Shown piece after piece: positions 17,091 to 23,337 of a DNA stretch of 64,000 nt. Numbering within the stretch: position 1 is the first letter of the stretch; the number at the start of each line of letters is the position of its first letter. Made by a program: the position numbers and the translations under genes. Under the pieces are notes generated by a model. It searched no databases. It worked only from the letters and a program-made list of their open reading frames with translations, and was not told where the DNA came from. The DNA is taken from contig NZ_WBKP01000001.1 in assembly GCF_009602465.1 (NCBI RefSeq), forward strand, positions 84,060 to 148,059, written 5' to 3'. Origin of the DNA: Cumulibacter manganitolerans. Lineage in GTDB: Bacteria; Actinomycetota; Actinomycetes; Mycobacteriales; Antricoccaceae.

Positions 17091-18443
17091 ATGACACTGA
17101 CCCGCGAAGACCTGACTGGCCGTATCCGCACCGGCGCGATCGACACCGTGCTTACCGTGTTCACCGACATGCAGGGCCGCCTGCAGGGCAAGCGGCTCCA
17201 CGGGCAGTACTTCCTCGATCACGTCCTGGATCACGGAACCGAGGGGTGCAACTACCTGCTCGCCGTCGACGTAGAGATGAACACTCTCGACGGTTACCAG
17301 ATCTCCTCATGGGAGACCGGCTACGGCGACATGCGGTTCTCTCTCGACCTCGACTCGATCCGGCTGGTGCCCTGGCTGCCGGCGACCGCGCTGGTGATGT
17401 GCGACCTCACCTGGATGGACGGCACCCCGGTAGCCCAGTCGCCTCGACAGCTGCTGCGGGGCCAGGCCGAGCGTGCCGCGCAGCTGGGCTGCACGGCGTA
17501 CGCCGGCACCGAGCTCGAGTACATCGTCTTCGACGACAGCTACGAGCAGGCGTGGGACGCCGGATACCGCGGGTTGACTCCGGCGAACCGGTACAACGTC
17601 GACTACTCGATCCTGGGCGGCACGCGCGTGGAACCGTTGCTGCGTGACATCCGCAACAAGATGTTCGAGGCCGGGATGGTGGTCGAGGGCACCAAGGGCG
17701 AGTGCAACCCTGGACAGCACGAGACCACGTTCTTGTTCGATGAGGTGGTGCGGACGGCAGACCAGCACTCGGTCTACAAGAACGGTGCGAAGGAGATCGC
17801 CGCCCAGCACGGCAAGTCCATCACATTCATGGCGAAGTACAACGAGCGCGAGGGCAACTCCTGCCACATTCACCTAAGCCTGCGCGGTACGGACGGGGCC
17901 GATGTGTTCGCCGACTCGTCGACCCGTACCGGGCACAGCGCGATGTTCGACCACTTCATCGCGGGGGTGCTCGCGACGATGCGCGAGTTCACTGTGCTGT
18001 ACGCGCCGAACATCAACTCCTACAAGCGCTTCCAGCCCGGCTCGTTCGCGCCGACGACCGTGGCCTGGGGCCGAGACAACCGCACGTGCGCCGTCCGCGT
18101 GGTGGGCGAGGGATCCTCGCTGCGTATGGAGAACCGGCTGCCCGGTGGCGACGTGAATCCCTACTTGGCGATCGCCGGAATGCTCGCCGCCGGCTTCTAC
18201 GGCATCGAGACGGAGCTCGAGCTCGAGCCACCGATCGAAGGCAACGCCTACGCCTCGCGCAAGCCGACCGTGCCCACGACTCTTGCCGAGGCCCGCGCGC
18301 TGTTCGCGTCGTCCACCATCGCCCGCGAAGCGTTCGGTGACGACGTCGTCGACCACTACGTGAACGCGGCGGACGTCGAGATCGCGGCGTACGACTCGGC
18401 GGTCACCGACTGGGAGCTCAAGCGCGGATTCGAGAGGCTGTAA
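17091..18443 (+). CDS. Glutamine synthetase-like gamma-glutamylamide ligase (GlnA3/GlnA4/PuuA type)
   Basis: A 450-residue protein of the glutamine synthetase fold without the features of ammonia-assimilating GlnA. It has the N-terminal FTDMQGRLQGKR strand, metal-site residues in AGTELEYIVFD and TKGECNPGQHETTF, the substrate-side NSCHIHLSLRG, and the C-terminal RMENRLPGGDVNPYLAIAGML. Relatives join glutamate to amines: PuuA uses putrescine, and GlnA4 of Streptomyces coelicolor uses ethanolamine. The ATG at 17091 gives the family length. It is followed by an aldehyde dehydrogenase remnant, an SDR and a PuuD-type hydrolase, which supports an amine-catabolic role. The amine itself is inferred. 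Confidence 0.88.
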   Translation: MTLTREDLTGRIRTGAIDTVLTVFTDMQGRLQGKRLHGQYFLDHVLDHGTEGCNYLLAVDVEMNTLDGYQISSWETGYGDMRFSLDLDSIRLVPWLPATALVMCDLTWMDGTPVAQSPRQLLRGQAERAAQLGCTAYAGTELEYIVFDDSYEQAWDAGYRGLTPANRYNVDYSILGGTRVEPLLRDIRNKMFEAGMVVEGTKGECNPGQHETTFLFDEVVRTADQHSVYKNGAKEIAAQHGKSITFMAKYNEREGNSCHIHLSLRGTDGADVFADSSTRTGHSAMFDHFIAGVLATMREFTVLYAPNINSYKRFQPGSFAPTTVAWGRDNRTCAVRVVGEGSSLRMENRLPGGDVNPYLAIAGMLAAGFYGIETELELEPPIEGNAYASRKPTVPTTLAEARALFASSTIAREAFGDDVVDHYVNAADVEIAAYDSAVTDWELKRGFERL

Positions 18444-18445
18444 CC

Positions 18446-18616
18446 ATGCCCACGTTCAACGGCGAGCAGCGCGACGTTGTCAGCCCAGCGACCGAGCAGA
18501 TCGAGTTGACCGTGGTCCACTCGTGATTCAAGCAGAGTGGCCTCGGTTGCGAACTCGGTCCGGACGCGCTCGACTCATCCACGGAGACGAAGAACGTCTT
18601 CAACTGCACTGACTAG
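18446..18616 (+). pseudogene. Aldehyde dehydrogenase remnant with a large internal deletion
   Basis: Three bases after the ligase stop, an ATG opens MPTFNGEQRDVVSPATEQ, the usual N-terminus of an aldehyde dehydrogenase (compare NGEW..V.SPATEE). After 26 codons comes a TGA at 18524. Immediately behind it, in the same frame, is FKQSGLGCELGPDAL... and STETKNVF, the typical C-terminus of the family (KQSGxGxELG, ETK), ending at TAG 18614-18616. The roughly 420 codons between, with the catalytic cysteine and cofactor site, are gone. The position between ligase and SDR matches where amine-utilisation operons keep a PuuC-type dehydrogenase. It cannot be functional. Confidence 0.85.
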
Positions 18617-18646
18617 AACCACGCAGCGGAAGGAAACCTGCACATC

Positions 18647-19420
18647 ATGAGCAAGCGGCTCGACGGCAAGGTGGCCGTCGTCACCGGCGGATGCAGCGGC
18701 ATCGGCTTGGCCACGGTCCAGCGGTTCGCCGAAGAAGGCGCTCGCGTCGTCATCGGGGATCTCGACACGGCGAAGGGGCCCGCGGTCTGCAAGAGCGCCG
18801 GCGGAACATTCGTCGAATGCGACGTCACCGACGCGGTGCAGGTCGACGCACTGTTCCGCGCGGCTAAGGAGAAGTACGGCAGCGTCGACATCGCATTCAA
18901 CAACGCGGGCATCTCGCCACCGGAGGACGACTCGATCCTGACGACGGGCCTCGACGCGTGGCGCAGGGTCCAGGAGGTCAACCTGACAAGCGTCTATCTG
19001 TGCTGCAAGGCCGCGCTGCCCTACATGCTGGAGCAGAAGCGCGGCTCGATCATCAACACCGCCTCGTTCGTCGCCGTCATGGGCGCCGCCACTTCCCAGA
19101 TCTCCTACACCGCAAGCAAGGGTGGCGTGCTGGCGATGTCTCGTGAACTCGGTGTGCAGTTCGCCCGCGAGGGGGTGCGGGTCAACGCGTTATGCCCCGG
19201 GCCGGTGAACACGCCGCTCCTGCAGGAGCTGTTCGCGAAGGACCCTGAGCGCGCCGCGCGACGCATGGTGCACATTCCGGTGGGCCGGTTCGCAGAGCCG
19301 GTCGAGATCGCCAACGCGGTTGTCTTTCTCGCCAGCGATGAATCGTCGTTCATTACGGCCTCGCAGTTCCTCGTCGATGGCGGCATCGCCGGCGCCTACG
19401 TGACGCCCCTGGACCAGTGA
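18647..19420 (+). CDS. SDR family oxidoreductase in the amine cluster
   Basis: A 257-residue classical short-chain dehydrogenase. It has TGGCSGIG at about residues 13-20, the acidic GDLD after the second strand (a hint of NAD preference), NNAG near residue 86, INTASFVAV with the catalytic serine, YTASK as the Tyr-Lys pair, and the C-terminal FLASDESSFITASQFLVDGG. The start is ATG at 18647. Its stop overlaps the next start (TGATG), so it is coupled to the hydrolase. A TTA codon occurs at 19190 (NALCPGP). In the proposed pathway it would oxidise the hydroxyl of a gamma-glutamyl amino-alcohol; this is inference. Confidence 0.92.
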   Translation: MSKRLDGKVAVVTGGCSGIGLATVQRFAEEGARVVIGDLDTAKGPAVCKSAGGTFVECDVTDAVQVDALFRAAKEKYGSVDIAFNNAGISPPEDDSILTTGLDAWRRVQEVNLTSVYLCCKAALPYMLEQKRGSIINTASFVAVMGAATSQISYTASKGGVLAMSRELGVQFAREGVRVNALCPGPVNTPLLQELFAKDPERAARRMVHIPVGRFAEPVEIANAVVFLASDESSFITASQFLVDGGIAGAYVTPLDQ

Positions 19421-20148
19421 TGCCAAGGCCGGTCATCGGCGTCACCTGTTATGTCGAGCCGGCCTCCTGGGGAGCGTGGCGCGGCGTTTCGGTGGCGCTG
19501 CTGCCGCAGCGGTACGTCGACCACGTCCACCGTGCAGGCGGCCGCGCCGTATTGGTGCCGCCCCTCTCGAGCACGGGCGCGCTGAACGACACCGCCGACG
19601 AGGCCGCGACCTTGCTCGACCGTCTCGACGGGCTCGTCGTCGCCGGCGGCGCGGACGTCGAACCCGCGCGGTACAGTGCCGAACCACACCCGACGGTCCA
19701 GCCGTCCCGCCCGGACCGCGAGGCCAGCGAGCTCGCGCTGGTCACGGCCGCACTGGCCGCGGACGTCCCGTTGCTGGGCATCTGCCGAGGAATGCAGGTG
19801 ATGGCGGTCCAGGACGGCGGGACCCTTGAGCAGCACCTGCCCGATCGGATCGGCCACGAGCGTCACTCGCCGGGGCCCGGCCGGTACGGCGTCCACGTGG
19901 TGAACGTCCTGCCCGGCACTCGGCTGGCCGACATCCTCGGCGACAGCGTCGACGTCTCGACGTACCACCACCAAGGCGTGACGCGGCATCCCTCGTACAC
20001 GGCCTCGGCCTACGCCGATGACGGCGTGCTGGAGGCGATGGAGCGCATCGACCGGCGGTTCTGCCTCGCTGTTCAGTGGCACCCCGAGGAGGGTGACGAC
20101 AACCGGTTGTTCGAGGCGCTCGTGCACGTCGCGCAGTCGATAGGGTGA
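19420..20148 (+). CDS. Gamma-glutamyl-GABA hydrolase-type class I amidotransferase (PuuD-like)
   Basis: A 242-residue peptidase C26 family protein that hydrolyses the gamma-glutamyl amide bond and returns free glutamate. The catalytic triad is visible: nucleophile C122 in LLGICRGMQVM, H221 and E223 in AVQWHPEE. VAGGADVEPARY is the typical substrate-side glycine loop, and TYHHQGV the usual motif before the C-terminus. The ATG overlaps the SDR stop. It is the last gene of the cluster. In the Puu route the substrate is gamma-glutamyl-GABA; here it could be another gamma-glutamyl amino acid, such as gamma-glutamylglycine. Confidence 0.9.
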   Translation: MPRPVIGVTCYVEPASWGAWRGVSVALLPQRYVDHVHRAGGRAVLVPPLSSTGALNDTADEAATLLDRLDGLVVAGGADVEPARYSAEPHPTVQPSRPDREASELALVTAALAADVPLLGICRGMQVMAVQDGGTLEQHLPDRIGHERHSPGPGRYGVHVVNVLPGTRLADILGDSVDVSTYHHQGVTRHPSYTASAYADDGVLEAMERIDRRFCLAVQWHPEEGDDNRLFEALVHVAQSIG

Positions 20149-20173
20149 GGTCAACCGGCCTCGGAGGTGCGCC

Positions 20174-21634
20174 ATGGCGGAGGGTTCATCGGGCGTCGTC
20201 GTCCCGCTCCACGGTACGAAGCGATCGAGCAGCGCCCTCGGGCGCGAGGTGGTGTCGGCCGCGCTCGGCGTCGCCGACCCGGTGGGCTCGCGGGCCGCGC
20301 TGCGTGAGACCGACTGGCGGCGGCAGTACGGCGGGCACTTCCGCCGGCTCGTCGAAGCCGGCCTCGACGACGCGGACGCCGCCGTCCGGATGGCCCAGGT
20401 CGGCCTGGACGCCGTGCACGACCGGATGACGTACATCGACGGGGAAGGCGAGCGGTCGTTGCGCGAGGCGATGCTCACCGAACCGGTGACGCCATTGACC
20501 ACCGCGGTCGTCGAGGGCCGCGGCACCGCCGAGACGCAGTTGTCCATCCCGTTCCGAGGACGACGCCTCGCCGGTGACGAGCTGCACGCCCAGCTCGATA
20601 CCTGGCTCGCCCGCGGCTCGATGGAGCCCTCGGCCGCGGACGCCGTCCGGCAGGTGATGGCACACCCGGAATGGCTGTCGCTGCCGGGACGCACCATGGT
20701 CGTGCTGGGCGCGGCGTCCGAGATGGGTCCCTTGCAGTCGCTGCTGCGGTGGGGCGCGACGGTCGCGGCTGTCGACCTGCCGCGCCGCGAGATCTGGCGG
20801 ACGACCGTGGACCTGGCGAAGAAGTCCGCCGGCACGCTCCTGGTCCCGGTCGGCTCCGAGGGACCGATCGAGGACCGGGCCGGCGCCGACCTGCTGCACG
20901 ACCTGCCCGCGGTCGGCCGCTGGATCGCGGACATCGACGGCCCGCTCGTGCTGGGCAACTACGTGTACGCCGACGGCGTCGTCAACCTGCGACTGGCTGC
21001 CGCGGTCGACGCGATGACCGCCTGGCTGATCGACCGGTGCAGCGCTCCCGGCGACCTCGCGCTCGCGTTCCTCGCCACGCCGACGGACGTGTTCGGCGTA
21101 CCGCGCGAGACCGTCGAGTTCAGCGAGCGGGCCTACAACCGTCCCGGCCTGGCCCGGGTGCTGCGGACTCCCGTCCGGTTCCTCAGCGGTGGACGCCTGC
21201 TGAAGCGCAACTACGCGCCCGGATCGGACCCGGGCCTCAACGACTCCCGCGTCTCCCAGCAAGGTCCCAACTACCTGCTGGCCAAGCGCATCCAGCGCTG
21301 GCGCGCCACCACGGCGCGCCGGGCGGGGCTCGACGTGTCCATGCTGGTCGCACCGCCGACCCGCACCCGGTCGGTGCTGAAGAACCGCGCTCTCGCCGCG
21401 GCGTACGCCGGTGCGCACCGGTTCGGCGTCGAGGTCTTCTCGCCGCCGACCAGCAACACATTGATGGCGGCGCTGATGGTGCACGACCTCTACGCCGGCC
21501 GGCCGCAACCGCGCGAGCCGTGGCGAGAGGAAGCCGCGAAGGCCGTGCACGGCGGGCTGTGGCGCGGACCGTACGATCCGCGTTCCGCCCTCGGCATCGC
21601 CCTGGTGCTCGGGATCGGCCGCAACCGCTCCTAG
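20174..21634 (+). CDS. Conserved hypothetical protein with Rossmann-like segment
   Basis: A 486-residue soluble protein I do not recognise as a named enzyme. A central SLPGRTMVVLGAASEMGPLQSLLRWGATVAAVDLPR segment (about residues 173-209) looks like a dinucleotide- or nucleotide-binding fold with a G-A-A-S-E-M-G turn and an acidic end of strand two. Other segments that look conserved are NYVYADGVVNLRLAAAVDAM and SQQGPNYLLAKRIQRWRATTARRAG. No membrane helix or signal peptide is seen. The ATG has CGGAGG upstream and lies 25 bases after the hydrolase gene, so it could be the last gene of that operon, although its G+C-rich codon use is like the chromosome. A family-A palindrome follows it. Confidence 0.75.
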   Translation: MAEGSSGVVVPLHGTKRSSSALGREVVSAALGVADPVGSRAALRETDWRRQYGGHFRRLVEAGLDDADAAVRMAQVGLDAVHDRMTYIDGEGERSLREAMLTEPVTPLTTAVVEGRGTAETQLSIPFRGRRLAGDELHAQLDTWLARGSMEPSAADAVRQVMAHPEWLSLPGRTMVVLGAASEMGPLQSLLRWGATVAAVDLPRREIWRTTVDLAKKSAGTLLVPVGSEGPIEDRAGADLLHDLPAVGRWIADIDGPLVLGNYVYADGVVNLRLAAAVDAMTAWLIDRCSAPGDLALAFLATPTDVFGVPRETVEFSERAYNRPGLARVLRTPVRFLSGGRLLKRNYAPGSDPGLNDSRVSQQGPNYLLAKRIQRWRATTARRAGLDVSMLVAPPTRTRSVLKNRALAAAYAGAHRFGVEVFSPPTSNTLMAALMVHDLYAGRPQPREPWREEAAKAVHGGLWRGPYDPRSALGIALVLGIGRNRS

Positions 21635-21691
21635 CCACCCCGCCCGCGCGCCCGGCTCCACGCCCCGCTCCCGGCTCCCGCCCGCGGTGCG

Positions 21692-21768
21692 CTCCGGAAA
21701 ACGTCGCGCTGGAGGCTTCCTGGACGTCCGGAGTGATCAGTGGTCTTCCTGGCTGACGTTTTCCGGAG
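21692..21768. repeat. Palindromic repeat family A, copy 2 (best-preserved)
   Basis: Perfect 14-bp terminal arms, CTCCGGAAAACGTC at 21692-21705 and GACGTTTTCCGGAG at 21755-21768, enclose a 49-base centre. It lies between the convergent hypothetical gene and the DUF559 gene and may end transcription from both. Confidence 0.8.
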
Positions 21769-21831
21769 ACCGCGCGCGTCCGAGTCGGCGCGGCCGCTTG
21801 CTGGCGCCGGTTCCTCAGCCGCGCCGACGGC

Positions 21832-22715
21832 TCACGCAGTCGCGTGAGCGCTCAGGTTGCGGGTGTGGCTGCGGCGCAGGTGGTCGCGGCGGCGTACGAC
21901 GGCCAGCACGCTTCGCTGGACGTCGTCCCACTCGTGCAACACCTGGTTGTAGCTGACCCGCATCACGACGTAGTCCCGCTCGACCAGCAGCCGGTCGCGC
22001 CGCCGGTCGCTCTCGTAGGCGAGCTCACCGGTGTGGTGTGCTCTGCTGTCCATCTCCATGACGAACCGGTCTCCGATCATCAAGTCGACGCGGCCCACAC
22101 CGGCGATTCGTATCTGTGGCCGCACCTTGAGCCTGAGCCGCGCCACCAGGCACGCGCGATCGACTCGCTGCCCGATTCCGCCCGGCCATCGACGCGGTCG
22201 AGGAGCCGTCGCACCTTCGCCGGATGGCCGGCCAGCGCGGCCCGGACGTCTTCCTCAGACACGCGTTTCGCATGCAGGATCGAGTCGATGATGGCGACCA
22301 GCTCCTCGTCGCTCACGCACCCCGCCGCGGCGCTCAGTGCGATGAGGGTCGGATCGACCGACGACGCCGGGCGTTTGCTGCCCGCCCGACTCCCGCACCG
22401 GCGCAATCCGGTGGCCAAGCCGCCGGCGGCAGACCGGCGACCGAAGTCGGTCAGCCGGACGTGCGTGTCGGTCACCCGCGGAGTCCAGTACCCGCGCAAG
22501 GCCAGCGCCGAGACGCACGACAGCACGCCGCCGCCCTTCACCGCGGCGAGCGCCGCCGGTGCCGGGGAGTCGCTCGCGAGCCATCCGTGCCGTACCCGGC
22601 GGAGCCGGTTCATCGCCACCAGACGGCCGATCTCGTCTCGGTCCACCCCGCATCGGTTGAGCTGCGCCGTACGGACGACACCGAAGCTGTTGGCGATGAC
22701 GAAGTCGAGGTTCAT
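21832..22715 (-). pseudogene. DUF559 protein with AbiEi-type N-terminus, frameshifted
   Basis: A common actinobacterial gene type of about 295 residues. The N-terminal part (MNLDFVIANSFGVVRTAQL..., start ATG 22715) is an AbiEi-antitoxin-like helix-turn-helix with the typical GWLASDSPAP...ALRGYWTPRVTDTHVRL. The C-terminal DUF559 part (ARLRLKVRPQIRIAGVGRVDLMIGDRFVMEMD...) resembles Vsr/restriction endonuclease folds with the VDLMIGDRFVMEMD core. The frame changes near 22130-22140, where GSESIARAW is followed by ARLRLKV only if one base is added. As written the product ends early or reads into the wrong frame to 22080. The function of the family is not established. Confidence 0.75.
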
Positions 22716-22827
22716 CCGGGCAGCATCGGCCCGTTGTGTTGCCCGGGCGAGCGGCCGGCGGGCCGCTGTGCATGACTCCCCGCGGCTGTGGACAGCGGTC
22801 TGGCTGTCAGGAGACCGACACCTTCCC

Positions 22828-22895
22828 GCCAAAACGTCACCTCTGCGAGTCACTGTCCATCCGGAATGCCCGAGGGGCCGCCAGGGCGTTCTTTT
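22828..22895. repeat. Palindromic repeat family A, copy 3 (degenerate)
   Basis: Begins CGCCAAAACGTCACC and ends GGGCGTTCTTTTG. It keeps the GTCCATCCGGA centre and the CCGCCAGGGCG right part of copy 1, but the arms no longer pair well. Confidence 0.55.
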
Positions 22896-23010
22896 GAGAA
22901 GTCCTCGAGGCTTCGCGCAAGCGGTGGGTTCGGTTGACACGGCCGGTTCGGCCGGCGGCTACGGCTTAGCCGAAGCGGGGCGGTACGCCGAAAGATAAGG
23001 AGATCGCCCG

Positions 23011-23031
23011 ATGCCGGGCCGCCCTCCTTAG
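23011..23031 (+). other. Possible six-codon leader peptide with an anti-SD-like 3' end
   Basis: After AAGGAGA at good spacing comes ATG and the frame M-P-G-R-P-P-stop. Its end, CCTCCTTA (23023-23030), is complementary both to its own AAGGAG and to the strong ribosome-binding site of the next small gene at 23111-23117. This could form a translational switch, but it may be chance. Confidence 0.3.
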
Positions 23032-23119
23032 ACCGAGCCTGGGAGGTGCAGGAGTCGCGGGGCCGTCTCCACCGGGCCGCGAGGCGGCCGCGCCTCCTGT
23101 GCCTACTTCAGGAGGAGCC

Positions 23120-23290
23120 ATGCCGTTCGAGGTCCCAGCCATCGAGCTGATGAACGACGACATCCGCCGCCGGCACCACGACGCGCTGAAGGGCGCGCGA
23201 CGGTGGCTGCCCGGCGTACGCCGGTCCAGCACCGAGTACCGCAGCGCGGCAGCCGCCGCCCGCCGGGCGACCGAGACGCTGATCCGCTGA
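23120..23290 (+). CDS. Small hypothetical protein
   Basis: A 56-residue protein (MPFEVPAIELMNDDIRRR...). It is basic, with 12 arginines and many alanines, predicted helical, and has no membrane segment or known motif. I support it because of a very strong ribosome-binding site, AGGAGGAG, four bases before the ATG, and because the short leader-like frame precedes it. It ends 47 bases before the LuxR regulator gene and could be its operon partner. I do not recognise a family. Confidence 0.5.
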   Translation: MPFEVPAIELMNDDIRRRHHDALKGARRWLPGVRRSSTEYRSAAAAARRATETLIR

Positions 23291-23337
23291 CCGCACAGCC
23301 CCCGGCTCTGTCACACCGACCTGCGACGATAGGGAGC

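Larger units (their letters stand above)
22716..23119. other. Intergenic region with repeat copy and possible leader
   Basis: This 404-base gap holds a degenerate family-A repeat (22828-22895), then a short leader-like reading frame (23011-23031) and a G+C-rich stretch with inverted CAGGAG/CTCCTG segments before a small gene. Apart from these I see no coding sequence. Confidence 0.5.

Noticed and set aside
18524-18526. Stop-codon read-through (or selenocysteine) in the aldehyde dehydrogenase remnant
   Set aside because: Read-through would give only a 56-residue product that lacks the whole catalytic core, so it would serve no known function.
23000-23119. Known riboswitch or T-box in the leader before the small gene
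   Set aside because: I could not match the conserved core of any riboswitch class; only a simple CAGGAG/CTCCTG pairing is visible.
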